DNA of 64,000 bases from Actinokineospora terrae. Lineage in GTDB: Bacteria > Actinomycetota > Actinomycetes > Mycobacteriales > Pseudonocardiaceae. The notes below the pieces were generated by a model that was not told the origin of the DNA, did not search any database, and worked only from the letters and a program-made list of their open reading frames with translations. The DNA is taken from positions 238,762-302,761 of the forward strand of contig NZ_FOGI01000011.1 in the NCBI RefSeq assembly GCF_900111175.1. Reading direction: 5' to 3'. Shown here piece by piece: positions 17,027 to 25,996 of this stretch (position 1 is its first letter; each line of letters begins with the position of its first letter). Made by a program: the position numbers and the translations under genes.

Positions 17027-17599
17027 TTACCGAGGTGGGTCGCCCAGCACCCCTCGGAGCGCCTCGGCGAACGAGCGCCGGAAACCCTCGGCGTCGAGCG
17101 GGACGGCGCCCGCGCCCGCGATCCGGTCGAAGATCATCCCGTCCAGGAACGCGACCAGGGCGCGCCCCTGCCGGTCCGGGTCGGTCGCGCCCGCCGCCGT
17201 GAGCAGCGCCGAGGCCAGCACCCGGTACCGCTCGCCGACCGCGACCAGCGTCGCCCGCAGTTCGGGCCGCCGGGTCGCCTCCAGCGACAGTTCGTACCTG
17301 GCGACCATCCGCGCCCGGTGCACCGTCACCGAGCGCTCGGCCATGCCCGCCATCACGTCGGCGAGGCGGTCGGCGGAGATCCGCTCCGGCAGCGGGGTCA
17401 CCGCGGCCAGTTCGTCGGCGTCGAGGTCGGCGAGTCGCTCGACGGTGGCGGCCAGCAGCGCGTGCCGGGTGCGGAAGTAGTACGAGCACGAGCCCTCGGG
17501 CAGCCCGGCGGCCCGGTCGACCGCGCGGTGGGTCAGCCCGCGCAGCCCCTCGGCGGCGAGTGTGGCGATCGCCGCGTCCGCGATCTCGTGGGTGCGCAC
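17027..17599 (-). CDS. TetR-family regulator of the divergent monooxygenase
   Basis: 190 residues from a GTG at 17599 with TACACT 6 nt upstream (leaderless). The HTH lies at about 10-50: IATLAAEGLRGLTHRAVDRAAGLPEGSCSYYFRTRHALL. The C-terminal domain is helical and ligand-binding. Two perfect palindromes overlap the start codon and the -10 box, indicating autorepression together with control of the FAD monooxygenase. Longer upstream frames run antisense through the monooxygenase and are not used. Confidence 0.93.
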   Translation of the reverse strand: MRTHEIADAAIATLAAEGLRGLTHRAVDRAAGLPEGSCSYYFRTRHALLAATVERLADLDADELAAVTPLPERISADRLADVMAGMAERSVTVHRARMVARYELSLEATRRPELRATLVAVGERYRVLASALLTAAGATDPDRQGRALVAFLDGMIFDRIAGAGAVPLDAEGFRRSFAEALRGVLGDPPR

Positions 17600-17632
17600 T
17601 CTACGAGTGTAGAGTGCTCTACAGGTGTAGAG
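17599..17632. promoter_or_regulatory. Tandem TetR operators
   Basis: Two perfect palindromes CTCTAC-N4-GTAGAG at 17599-17614 and 17617-17632, separated by 2 nt. The first covers the tetR start codon and its TACACT -10 (17611-17606, minus); the second is 16 nt from the monooxygenase ATG. Confidence 0.85.
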
Positions 17633-17648
17633 GGCGACTGGAGGAGAC

Positions 17649-18719
17649 ATGCGCACAGCGGCGGTGGTCGGCGGCGGGATCGCGGGCCTGGCGACGGCGA
17701 TCGGGCTCGGCGAGCGGGGCTGGCGGGTGTCGGTGTTCGAGCAGGCGGCCGGGTTCGCCGAGGTCGGGGCCGGGATCTCGCTGTGGCGCAACGCCCTGCG
17801 GGCCCTCGACGCGCTCGGCGTCGGCGACCGGGTGCGGGCCAGGGGCGCCAATCCGGGTAACGGTGGCCTGCGGGACAAGCGCGGCCGGTGGCTGGCGGCG
17901 TCCTCGGCGGCCGACCTGGTGATGATCCACCGCGCCGACCTGCTCGAAGTCCTGCTCGGCGCCGTCCAGCCCGAGGTGCTGCGGCCAGGCACCCCGGTTG
18001 ACCGGCTGGCGGTCGTGGACGGCAAACCGGTCGTCAACGGGGAACGGTTCGACCTGCTCGTGGGCGCTGACGGCCTCCACAGCACCGTCCGCGCTACCTT
18101 CTGGCCGGACGCCAAGCCGCCGCGCCCCGCCGGGCACACCGCGTGGCGCATGGTCCTGCCCGCCAAGGGAGTCACACCTAGCGAGACCTGGGGTGACAGG
18201 CAGGTCTTCGGCATCTTCCCCATGAGCGCCGACAGGGTCTACGCCTATGCAGCCGCGGTAGCTCCACCGAACACCGTCTTCCCTGAAGGGGACCTCGCCG
18301 AACTACGACGCCGCTTCGCGGACTGGCACGACCCGATCCCCAGCCTCGTCAATGCCGCCGAGACCGTGCTGCGCCACGACCTCTACTACTTGCCGGACCT
18401 GTCGACCTATGTTCGCGGCCCGGTCGCCCTCGTCGGCGACGCCGCTCATGCCATGACGCCCAACATGGGCCAAGGCGGCTGCCAGGCACTAGAGGACGCG
18501 GTGACCCTCGCGGCCACAGTCGACGACCTCGCCCACTACGACGCCCTGCGCAGGCCGCGTTCGCAGCGCATCGCCCACCGCTCGCGCAGCACCGGCAAGT
18601 TCGTCCACAGCGGCGCTCCCTGGCGCGACACCCTGGTCCGGTTGCTGCCGTCGAGCCTGGCCACCAAGGCCGTCGACCGGGCACTCGACTGGTACCCGCC
18701 GGTCACCACCCCGGCTTGA
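17649..18719 (+). CDS. FAD-dependent aromatic-type monooxygenase
   Basis: 356 residues from an ATG with GGAGGAG 3-9 nt upstream. It has the Rossmann GGGIAGLATAIGL motif (GxGxxG) at about 8-13, the DG motif VGADGLHSTVR (about 137-147) and the GD motif LVGDAAHAMTPNMGQGGCQALEDA (about 262-285), the hallmarks of group A flavin monooxygenases such as salicylate or 6-hydroxynicotinate hydroxylases. It uses NAD(P)H and O2 on an unknown aromatic substrate. Transcribed divergently from its probable TetR repressor. Confidence 0.9.
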   Translation: MRTAAVVGGGIAGLATAIGLGERGWRVSVFEQAAGFAEVGAGISLWRNALRALDALGVGDRVRARGANPGNGGLRDKRGRWLAASSAADLVMIHRADLLEVLLGAVQPEVLRPGTPVDRLAVVDGKPVVNGERFDLLVGADGLHSTVRATFWPDAKPPRPAGHTAWRMVLPAKGVTPSETWGDRQVFGIFPMSADRVYAYAAAVAPPNTVFPEGDLAELRRRFADWHDPIPSLVNAAETVLRHDLYYLPDLSTYVRGPVALVGDAAHAMTPNMGQGGCQALEDAVTLAATVDDLAHYDALRRPRSQRIAHRSRSTGKFVHSGAPWRDTLVRLLPSSLATKAVDRALDWYPPVTTPA

Positions 18720-18733
18720 GGGAAGATCGTGGG

Positions 18734-19444
18734 GTGCAGATAGCCGCGACCAAGGACCTCTGGCAGCAGATCTTCGGTGACCAGTGGGAGCCGCCCGCGA
18801 CGATGGTGCTGGTCACCGCCGGGGCGGCGCTGGTGCTCGTCCTGGTCAACGCGCTGTGGCGACCCGCACGCAACGTGATCACCATCGTGCACGAGGCGGG
18901 CCACGCGCTGATCGCCCTGCTCGCAGGCCGCAGGCTCACCGGCATCCGGCTGCACTCGGACACCTCGGGCGTCACCGTCTCGCGCGGCAAGCCGGAGGGC
19001 CCGGGGATGGTCTGCACCGCGCTCGCCGGGTACGTCGCGCCGTCGCTTCTCGGCCTCGCCTTCGCCGCCCTGCTGGGTACCGACCGGGTGACGGCGGTGC
19101 TGGTGATCTGCGCGGTCCTGCTCTTCGCCGTGCTGATCATGATCCGCAACGCCTACGGGGTGTTCTCCATCGTGGTCACCGGCGCCGTGCTGTTCGGCGT
19201 GTCCTGGCTGGCCACCGACGAGGTCCAGGCCGGATTCGCCTACCTCATCGCCTGGTTCCTGCTCCTGGGCGGCCTGCGCCCGGTCTTCGAGCTCCAGGCC
19301 AAGCGCAGGCGCGGCCACGCCCGCGACTCCGACGCCGACCAGCTGGCCAGGCTCACCGGCGCGCCCGGCTTCTTCTGGGTCGGCACCTTCGCGATGGTCA
19401 ACACCGGCGCGGTGCTGCTCGCGGCGGGGTGGCTGCTGCTCTAG
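18734..19444 (+). CDS. M50-like membrane metallopeptidase
   Basis: 236 residues from a GTG at 18734 (a TTG at 18716 overlaps the preceding gene's stop region). A first hydrophobic segment is followed by the HEAGH zinc motif (IVHEAGHALIALLAG), then five or more membrane segments. The match to the M50B class rests on HEAGH and on the membrane context; the second metal ligand motif (NPDG-like) is not obvious. It could act in intramembrane proteolysis, but activity is uncertain. Confidence 0.78.
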   Translation: MQIAATKDLWQQIFGDQWEPPATMVLVTAGAALVLVLVNALWRPARNVITIVHEAGHALIALLAGRRLTGIRLHSDTSGVTVSRGKPEGPGMVCTALAGYVAPSLLGLAFAALLGTDRVTAVLVICAVLLFAVLIMIRNAYGVFSIVVTGAVLFGVSWLATDEVQAGFAYLIAWFLLLGGLRPVFELQAKRRRGHARDSDADQLARLTGAPGFFWVGTFAMVNTGAVLLAAGWLLL

Positions 19445-19537
19445 CGTGCGACCGCGCTCGGCGTTCGCCCGTTGGGCGTGTCCTCACCGGCACCTCGCGC
19501 GTTGTGCTCGGCAGGACCCCACCGAAAGGTCGACACC

Positions 19538-20185
19538 ATGACCGAGGCACAAGGGCGACCCCAGCGACGCACCCAGCGCGAGCGCCGCGAGGCCACCGTG
19601 GGCAAGCTCGTCGACGCCACCATCGCCGCCATCTCCGAGGTCGGCTACGCCAAGGCCTCGGTGCAGGAGATCTGCCGCCGCGCGGGCGTGTCCCACGGTG
19701 GGCTGTTCCGGCACTTCGAGACCCGGCTGGACCTCGTCGTCACCGTCACCGAGGAGGTCGGCCGCCGCCAGATCGCCGGGTTCGTGGCCAAGGTGCACCC
19801 GTTCTTCGCCCAGCCGGGTGACCCGGCCGGGTCCGAGGACTTCGTGGAGGTGCTGCGGGCCATCCGGGAGGCGTCCCGGTCGCCGCTCAACATCGTCTGG
19901 TTCGAGCTGCTGCTGGCCGCCCGCACCGACGACGAGCTGCGCGCCCGCCTCGCCCCCACCATCGAGGCCTACTCCAAGGACATCTACCTCACCGCGCTGC
20001 GCATCCCGGCCATCGCCGCCCAGCCGGACGAGATCCGCCAGGTCGCGGTGTTCACCGGCCTGCACATGTTCGACGGCGAGACCTTCGTCAACGCCGTCTA
20101 CCCGCGCCCCGACCTCGACGAGAAACGCCTGCGCTTCGTGGCGGCCTTCTATGCGTCGACCCTCACCGGTAGGACGGACAGTTAG
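19538..20185 (+). CDS. TetR-family transcriptional regulator
   Basis: 215 residues from ATG with GAAAGG 8-13 nt upstream. HTH at about 22-66: TIAAISEVGYAKASVQEICRRAGVSHGGLFRHFETRLDL. C-terminal helical domain with VAAFYASTL. Its target is not evident: the flanking M50-like gene and proA are both co-directional, and no clear palindrome was seen upstream. Confidence 0.9.
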   Translation: MTEAQGRPQRRTQRERREATVGKLVDATIAAISEVGYAKASVQEICRRAGVSHGGLFRHFETRLDLVVTVTEEVGRRQIAGFVAKVHPFFAQPGDPAGSEDFVEVLRAIREASRSPLNIVWFELLLAARTDDELRARLAPTIEAYSKDIYLTALRIPAIAAQPDEIRQVAVFTGLHMFDGETFVNAVYPRPDLDEKRLRFVAAFYASTLTGRTDS

Positions 20186-20243
20186 CGCTGGTTGTCGGGC
20201 AGCGTCGACCCTCGCCGCTGCTCCGGAACGCGACGGTTAGCGC
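20153..20243 (+). repeat. Degenerate 40-nt direct repeat spanning the tetR stop
   Basis: GCGTCGACCCTC...GTTAGCGC occurs at about 20153-20187 and again at 20201-20243. The first copy includes the tetR stop codon TAG; the second leads into the proA leader hairpin. Confidence 0.55.
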
Positions 20244-20289
20244 AGGTGGGCCATGCGGCAGACTCCACGCCAAGTCAGGCCCACCTGCG
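20241..20289 (+). promoter_or_regulatory. Stem-loop in proA leader
   Basis: Perfect 12-nt arms CGCAGGTGGGCC (20241-20252) and GGCCCACCTGCG (20278-20289) with a 25-nt loop, ending 13 nt before the proA GTG; the AAGGGAT after the stem may serve as ribosome binding site. A control hairpin or operator; no known riboswitch matches. Confidence 0.6.
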
Positions 20290-20302
20290 AAGGGATCGAT
20301 CC

Positions 20303-21544
20303 GTGTCCGACCAGCCCACCATCGGCGAACTCGTCTCCGCGTGCGCGACCAGGGCGTTCGCCGCGGCGCCGTCGCTGGCGGGTGCGGACGACGAGACCAT
20401 CGACAACGCCATCGCCGAGATCGCCGCCCGGCTGTCCTCCGCCCGGGCCAAGGTCCTCGCCGCCAACGCCGAGGACGTCGCCGCGGCCGAGGCGGCGGGC
20501 ATGAGCGGTGGCCTGCTCGACCGGCTGCGCATCACCGAGGAGCGGCTGGCCGAGATGGCCGAGCAGCTGCGCCTGCTCGCCTCGGTGCCGCACCCCGAGC
20601 GGTCCCGCGAGGTCCGCGCCCTCGACGGCGGTCTGCGCCTGGTCGAGCTGACCCGCCCGGTCGGCGTCATCGGCGCCAACTACGAGGCCAGGCCGAACGT
20701 CACCGTCGACATCGCCTCCCAGCTGGTGAAGTCCCGCAACGGCGGCGTGCTGCGCACCGGCTCCGCGGCCCTGCGCTCGGCGACCACCCTCATCGAGCAC
20801 GTCGTCGCCCCCGCGCTGTCGGACGCGGGCCTGGACCCCGACGCCATCCAGCTCGTGCCCAGCCCGGACCGCGAAGCTGCCGGCGCCCTGGTCGACCTGC
20901 CGCACCTGGTGCCGCTGGTCATCCTGCGCGGCAGCGGCGAGAGCACCCGCGAACTGGGCCGCCGCGCCGCCGCCTCCGGGGTGCGCACGCTCGCGCACGC
21001 CGATGGCGGGGGAGTCCTCTACTACGACACCAAGGCCGACCCGGCCGTCGCCGAGGACCTGATCACCCGCAGCCTCGACCGGCTCGGCGTCTGCAACCGG
21101 CTCAACCTGCTGCTGGTCCACCGCGACGTCTACGACGCGGCGCTGCCCGGCATCCAGGCCGCCCTCGCCGCCGCGGGCGTCACCGCCTCGCTGCCCCCGC
21201 ACGACCACGCGGTCGGCTACGAGTGGGCGCTGGACTCCGACCGCGAGGCCACCGTGACCGTCACCCCGGTCGACGACCTCGCGCACGCCGCCCGCGTCGC
21301 CAACACCGAGACCTCCGGCCTGGCCGCGGGCATCGTCACCGCCGACCGCGCGCGGGCCGAGCAGTTCATCGCCGCGTACACCGGAACGGGTGTCTTCTGG
21401 AACGCCCCCACCCGCCTGCTGGACGGCTTCAAGCTGCTCGGCGTGCCGGAGACCGGGATCAACATCGACCGCGTCCCCGGCCCCCGCGGCCCGGTCACCT
21501 TCACCGACCTGACCCTGCGCCAGTACGCCGTCCTGCCGGTGTGA
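20303..21544 (+). CDS. proA: Gamma-glutamyl phosphate reductase
   Basis: 413 residues, close to the family length of about 417, from GTG. The NADPH-dependent reduction of gamma-glutamyl phosphate to glutamate semialdehyde in proline synthesis is supported by the motifs GVIGANYEARPNVTVD, LPHLVPLVILRGSGESTREL, the catalytic Cys in RLGVCNRLNLLL, NTETSGLAAGIVT and GVFWNAPTRLLDGFKLLGVPETGI. proB is not adjacent. A stem-loop precedes the start. Confidence 0.95.
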   Translation: MSDQPTIGELVSACATRAFAAAPSLAGADDETIDNAIAEIAARLSSARAKVLAANAEDVAAAEAAGMSGGLLDRLRITEERLAEMAEQLRLLASVPHPERSREVRALDGGLRLVELTRPVGVIGANYEARPNVTVDIASQLVKSRNGGVLRTGSAALRSATTLIEHVVAPALSDAGLDPDAIQLVPSPDREAAGALVDLPHLVPLVILRGSGESTRELGRRAAASGVRTLAHADGGGVLYYDTKADPAVAEDLITRSLDRLGVCNRLNLLLVHRDVYDAALPGIQAALAAAGVTASLPPHDHAVGYEWALDSDREATVTVTPVDDLAHAARVANTETSGLAAGIVTADRARAEQFIAAYTGTGVFWNAPTRLLDGFKLLGVPETGINIDRVPGPRGPVTFTDLTLRQYAVLPV

Positions 21545-21567
21545 GCTGGGCAACTGCTGATCGACAG

Positions 21568-21576
21568 TTGTCCACA
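21568..21576 (+). promoter_or_regulatory. Single DnaA-box-like 9-mer
   Basis: TTGTCCACA between proA and ctaD. Isolated, so only suggestive. Confidence 0.25.
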
Positions 21577-21686
21577 GCACACCGTCCCCACCCGAGCCCA
21601 GGCCCACCACCGGGGCTACGATCCCCCCAACGGGCCGATCTGCCGGTCCGCCCGAGGACGCCCACCACCAGCAGCAGGAGGCAGGA

Positions 21687-23462
21687 GTGACGGCAGTAGC
21701 CCCGCAGCCGATCGCCACGCGGCCCTACCCGGCGCGCGAGACGGCCAAGGGTTCGTACCTGCTGCGGCTGTTCCGCACCACGGACCACAAGCAAATCGGC
21801 ATCATGTACCTGGTCACCTCGTTCGCCTTCTTCATGGTGGGCGGCGCGATGGCCATGCTGATCCGGTCCGAGCTCGCCGTTCCCGGCCAGCAGTTCCTGT
21901 CGCAGGAGCAGTACAACCAGCTGTTCACCATGCACGGCACGATCATGCTGTTGCTCTACGCGACGCCGATCCTGTTCGGGTTCGCCAACTTCGTGCTGCC
22001 GCTGCAGATCGGCTCGCCGGACGTGGCGTTCCCCCGGTTGAACGCGTTCTCGTACTGGCTGTACCTGTTCGGCGGCCTGATCGTCATGTTCGGGTTCCTG
22101 ACCCCGGGCGGCGCCGCCGACTTCGGCTGGTTCGCCTACACCCCGCTGTCGGACAAGATCCACTCGCCCGGCGTCGGCGCCGACCTGTGGATCACCGGTC
22201 TCGCGGTCGGCGGTCTCGGCACCATCCTCGGCGCGGTCAACATGCTGACCACCATCGTCTGCCTGCGCGCGCCCGGCATGACCATGTTCCGGATGCCGAT
22301 CTTCACCTGGAACATCCTGATCACCAGCGTGCTGGTGCTGCTCGCGTTCCCGATCCTCACCGCGGCCCTGTTCGGCCTGCTGGCGGATCGACAACTCGGG
22401 GCGCACGTGTTCGACCCGGCCAACGGCGGCGTCATCCTCTGGCAGCACCTGTTCTGGTTCTTCGGCCACCCAGAGGTCTATATCGTCGCCTTGCCCTTCT
22501 TCGGCATCGTCTCGGAGATCTTCCCGGTCTTCAGCCGCAAGCCGCTGTTCGGCTACCGCGGCCTGGTCTACGCGACCCTGGGCATCGCCGCCCTGTCGGT
22601 CACCGTGTGGGCGCACCACATGTACGCCACCGGCGCGGTCCTGCTGCCGTTCTTCTCCTTCATGACGTTCCTCATCGCGGTCCCGACCGGCGTGAAGTTC
22701 TTCAACTGGATCGGCACGATGTGGAAGGGGCAGCTGACCTTCGAGACCCCGATGCTGTTCAGCGTCGGCTTCCTGGTCACCTTCCTCTTCGGCGGCCTCA
22801 CCGGCGTGCTGCTCGCCGCCCCGGCGATCGACTTCCACGTCTCGGACACGTACTTCGTCGTCGCGCACTTCCACTACGTGCTCTACGGCACCATCGTGTT
22901 CGCGACCTTCGCGGGCATCTACTTCTGGTTCCCGAAGATCACCGGCCGGTTCCTGGACGAACCGCTGGGCAAGCTGCACTTCTGGACCACGTTCATCGGC
23001 TTCCACGGCACGTTCCTGGTCCAGCACTGGCTGGGCAACGAGGGCATGCCGCGCCGCTACGCCGACTACCTGCCCACCGACGGCTTCACCACGTTGAACA
23101 TCGTCTCGACGATCGGCGCCTACATCCTGGGCGCCTCGACGCTGCCGTTCATCTACAACGTGTTCAAGAGCTACCGGTACGGCGAGATCGTCACCGCCGA
23201 CGACCCGTGGGGCTACGGCAACTCCCTGGAGTGGGCCACCAGCTCCCCGCCGCCGCGGCACAACTTCACCGAGCTGCCCAGGATCCGCTCCGAGCGGCCC
23301 GCCTTCGACCTGCACTACCCGCACATGCGGCAGGCCACCGAGGCGGACAAGTACGTCGGCCTGCTGGGTGGCCACGGCCACAAACCGGCCCCTTCCGAGG
23401 TCATTGCCGAGAAGATGAACACCGACGAGATCTCGAAGGGCGACCCCACGTTGCCCAATTGA
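21687..23462 (+). CDS. ctaD: Cytochrome c oxidase subunit I
   Basis: 591 residues from GTG with GGAGGCAGGA upstream. It has about 12 membrane segments and the heme-copper ligands: HGT in TMHGTIMLLLYATP, the Cu-B/cross-link region WFFGHPEVYIVALP, VWAHHMYATG, and VAHFHYVLYG. Part of the aa3 terminal oxidase acting with the bc1 complex at the plasma membrane. As in mycobacteria, ctaD is separate from ctaC/ctaE and precedes serB. Confidence 0.97.
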   Translation: MTAVAPQPIATRPYPARETAKGSYLLRLFRTTDHKQIGIMYLVTSFAFFMVGGAMAMLIRSELAVPGQQFLSQEQYNQLFTMHGTIMLLLYATPILFGFANFVLPLQIGSPDVAFPRLNAFSYWLYLFGGLIVMFGFLTPGGAADFGWFAYTPLSDKIHSPGVGADLWITGLAVGGLGTILGAVNMLTTIVCLRAPGMTMFRMPIFTWNILITSVLVLLAFPILTAALFGLLADRQLGAHVFDPANGGVILWQHLFWFFGHPEVYIVALPFFGIVSEIFPVFSRKPLFGYRGLVYATLGIAALSVTVWAHHMYATGAVLLPFFSFMTFLIAVPTGVKFFNWIGTMWKGQLTFETPMLFSVGFLVTFLFGGLTGVLLAAPAIDFHVSDTYFVVAHFHYVLYGTIVFATFAGIYFWFPKITGRFLDEPLGKLHFWTTFIGFHGTFLVQHWLGNEGMPRRYADYLPTDGFTTLNIVSTIGAYILGASTLPFIYNVFKSYRYGEIVTADDPWGYGNSLEWATSSPPPRHNFTELPRIRSERPAFDLHYPHMRQATEADKYVGLLGGHGHKPAPSEVIAEKMNTDEISKGDPTLPN

Positions 23463-23510
23463 GCGAACCCGGCCGCCCGGCGTCGACCGAGCGGGACCGG
23501 TGGAAGGACT

Positions 23511-23559
23511 GAGACGGGTGGAGCCCAGGCGCGCGAGCTGCCTTCGCTCCACCCGTTTC
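23511..23559 (+). terminator. ctaD terminator hairpin
   Basis: 14-nt arms GAGACGGGTGGAGC (23511-23524) and GCTCCACCCGTTTC (23546-23559) with one G-U pair and a 21-nt loop, about 50 nt after the ctaD stop. Confidence 0.75.
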
Positions 23560-23837
23560 CGCGTTCCCGGAAGATCCACTGTGGACTTCCCGGCCCGGTC
23601 GGCGGCAGCCGAGGACGTCTGCCACGTGCGCCGACCCGGCTCCGCTCACCCGATTCCCGCGCCGAGGGCAGCCGACGACGCCTGCCACGGCCGCACCGGC
23701 CCCGCCGGGAACCGCAGGCACCGCACCCGCCGTGACCCGGCCGAGGGACGTGCCACCATCCGCACAACGCCCAGTCACCCCTCAGCCCGGTCCGCGCGCG
23801 GCGGCCCCGGGCCAGTCGTCATGGGAGTCACCGGATC
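23560..23837. other. Gene-free stretch between ctaD and serB
   Basis: About 280 nt of GC-rich DNA. Only an imperfect inverted repeat around 23567-23590 (GGAAGATCCAC / GTGGACTTCC) was seen. Frames through it look like shadow coding. Confidence 0.5.
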
Positions 23838-25067
23838 GTGTCCACCTCAGCTGGTCCCCACCCCACCCCCGTCCTGATCACGGTCACCGGACCGGACAAG
23901 CCCGGGGTCTCCTCGGTGCTGTTCGCCGCGTTGACCCGGCACGGGGTCGACATCGTCGACGTCGAGCAGGTCGTCATCCGCGGCCAACTGGTGCTCGGCG
24001 CGCTGGTCAGCACCGACCACGACCCCGAGGGGTTGCAGGAGTCCGTCGAGCAGGCCATGGCCACCGTGGCCATGCGCGTCGACGTGGAGATCGGCGTCGA
24101 CCAGCAACCGGGCGCGGCCTCCACGCACGTGCTGGTGGTGCTCGGCCGCCCGGTCAGCGCTCGGGCCCTGGGGGCGGTGGCCAGGCGGCTGGCCGCGCTG
24201 GACATCAACATCGAGGCCATCCGCCGGGTCGCCGACTACCCGGTGACCGGCCTGGAGCTGCGCGTCTCGGTGCCGCAGGACACCGACGAGGCGGACGCGG
24301 CGCTGCGGTCGGCGCTGGCGGAGCTGTCGGTGAAGGTCGGCCTGGACATCGCCGTCGAGCGCGACCTGCTGGCCCGCCGCGCCAAGCGCCTGATCGTCTT
24401 CGACGTCGACTCGACCCTCATCCAGGGCGAGGTCATCGAGATGCTGGCCGCCAAGGCGGGCTGCGAGGCCGAGGTCCGCGACATCACCGAGGCCGCCATG
24501 CGCGGCGACATCGACTTCACCGAGAGCCTGCACCGCCGGGTCGCCACCCTCGCGGGCCTGCCCGCCACCGTCCTGACCGAGGTCGCCGACGCCCTCGAAC
24601 TGACCCCCGGCGCCCGCACCACCATCCGCACCCTCAAACGCCTCGGCTACCGCTGCGGCGTGGTCTCCGGCGGCTTCACCGCCATCATCGACCGCCTCGG
24701 CGAAGACCTGGGCCTCGACTTCCAAGCCGCCAACGAACTGGAGATCATCGACGGCGTACTGACCGGCCGCGTCATCGGCGACGTCGTCGACCGGCAGGGG
24801 AAGGCTGTTGCCCTGCGGCACTTCGCGGACGCTTTCCACATCCCGCTTGAGCAGTGCGTCGCGGTGGGGGACGGGGCCAACGACATCGACATGCTGTCTA
24901 CGGCTGGGCTGGGGATCGCGTTCAACGCCAAGCCTGCGCTGCGGGAGGTGGCTGATACGGCGTTGTCGCATCCTTATTTGGATGTGGTGCTGTTTGTGTT
25001 GGGGGTTACTCGAGCTGAGGTCGAGGCAGCAGACCTGGCGGACGGGTTGGATCCGGAACGCGTCTGA
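23838..25067 (+). CDS. serB: Phosphoserine phosphatase with tandem ACT domains
   Basis: 409 residues from GTG, the same length as M. tuberculosis SerB2. Two ACT domains (about 10-80 and 95-170) precede a HAD phosphatase domain (about 180-395) with the DxDxT motif VFDVDSTLIQGEVIE, GGF (VVSGGFTAIIDRLG) and GDGANDIDML. It makes serine from phosphoserine. The ctaD-serB order matches Rv3043c-Rv3042c. Its last 94 nt overlap the convergent lysR gene. Confidence 0.95.
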   Translation: MSTSAGPHPTPVLITVTGPDKPGVSSVLFAALTRHGVDIVDVEQVVIRGQLVLGALVSTDHDPEGLQESVEQAMATVAMRVDVEIGVDQQPGAASTHVLVVLGRPVSARALGAVARRLAALDINIEAIRRVADYPVTGLELRVSVPQDTDEADAALRSALAELSVKVGLDIAVERDLLARRAKRLIVFDVDSTLIQGEVIEMLAAKAGCEAEVRDITEAAMRGDIDFTESLHRRVATLAGLPATVLTEVADALELTPGARTTIRTLKRLGYRCGVVSGGFTAIIDRLGEDLGLDFQAANELEIIDGVLTGRVIGDVVDRQGKAVALRHFADAFHIPLEQCVAVGDGANDIDMLSTAGLGIAFNAKPALREVADTALSHPYLDVVLFVLGVTRAEVEAADLADGLDPERV

Positions 25068-25927
25068 TCCTGGGTTTGCGCGAGGGTTGTGCGGATGAAC
25101 GTGGCCAGTTCGGTGACGGCGGGGTGGCTGGGTGGGTTGTTCCAGGCCAGGTGCAACTGGAGGGCGGGGGCATCGGTCAGGGGGCGGTAGGTGAGGCCGG
25201 GGAAGGTGTGCATCGCGGCGGTGGCGGCGGCGCTTACGCCTATGCCTTGGCCTGCGGCTATGGCGGCTAGCCAGTCGTCGGTGTTGTCTACTTCGAGGAT
25301 GGTGGTGGGGCGGGCGGTGGGGCCCCATAGGGCGGCGGTAGTGCTACCGGTAACGGGGTTGATGACTACCGGGTACGTGACTAGATCGGCCAGGGTCAGG
25401 GTTTCGTAGGCGGCAAGAGGGCTGTCGGCGGCTATGGCGGCTACTCGGGGTTCGTCGTAGAGGTGAGTGCTGCGGACTCCGGGGCTGCGCAACGGATCGC
25501 GCACTAGAGCGGCATCGACGCGGCCGGAGGCTAGGCCGGTGGAGCGGTCGTCCATGCGCAGCAGTTCCAGTGGCATGCCCGGGTGTTCGCGCTGCCACCG
25601 CCGCAGGATGGTCGCGGTGTGCTGGCCTAGCGCCGACCACGCGTGACCCAGCCGCAGCGGCCAGGTCCCGGCGCGGGACGGGTCCAGTGCGGCGTCGACC
25701 GCGGCGACGGCGGTGGCGGCGCGGGCGAGGAACGCCTGGCCCGCGTCGGTGAGGCGCAGGTGGTGGGTGGACCGGTCGACCAGCCGCACGCCCAGGTGCG
25801 CCTCCAACGCCTGCAACGTGCGCGACAGGGCAGGTTGGCCGGTGTGCAGCCGCGCGGCCGCCCGGGTGATGGTGCCCTCTTGCGCGATCACCAGGAAGGC
25901 CCGCAGGTGCCGCAGCTCCACCGTCAT
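24974..25927 (-). CDS. LysR-family regulator
   Basis: 317 residues from the ATG at 25927, which has TATGCT 8 nt upstream (leaderless). HTH at about 3-60: LRHLRAFLVIAQEGTITRAAARLHTGQPALSRTLQALEAHLGVRLVDR. A LysR substrate-binding domain follows (about 90-290). The last 30 residues are Ser/Thr/Asn-rich and are encoded antisense to the serB 3' end. It is divergent from the EamA transporter, the usual arrangement for a regulator and its target. Confidence 0.92.
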   Translation of the reverse strand: MTVELRHLRAFLVIAQEGTITRAAARLHTGQPALSRTLQALEAHLGVRLVDRSTHHLRLTDAGQAFLARAATAVAAVDAALDPSRAGTWPLRLGHAWSALGQHTATILRRWQREHPGMPLELLRMDDRSTGLASGRVDAALVRDPLRSPGVRSTHLYDEPRVAAIAADSPLAAYETLTLADLVTYPVVINPVTGSTTAALWGPTARPTTILEVDNTDDWLAAIAAGQGIGVSAAATAAMHTFPGLTYRPLTDAPALQLHLAWNNPPSHPAVTELATFIRTTLAQTQDQTRSGSNPSARSAASTSARVTPNTNSTTSK

Positions 25928-25935
25928 GTCTGTAG

Positions 25936-25989
25936 AGCATAACCGCTGGTGGACTGACATTTCCCGGCGAGATCCGGCGGCCGTAGCGT
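25936..25989. promoter_or_regulatory. Divergent leaderless promoters of lysR and eamA
   Basis: TATGCT (25941-25936, minus) lies 8 nt before the lysR ATG, and TAGCGT (25984-25989, plus) lies 7 nt before the eamA GTG. The LysR operator probably lies between them. Confidence 0.6.
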
Positions 25990-25996
25990 CGGTGTC

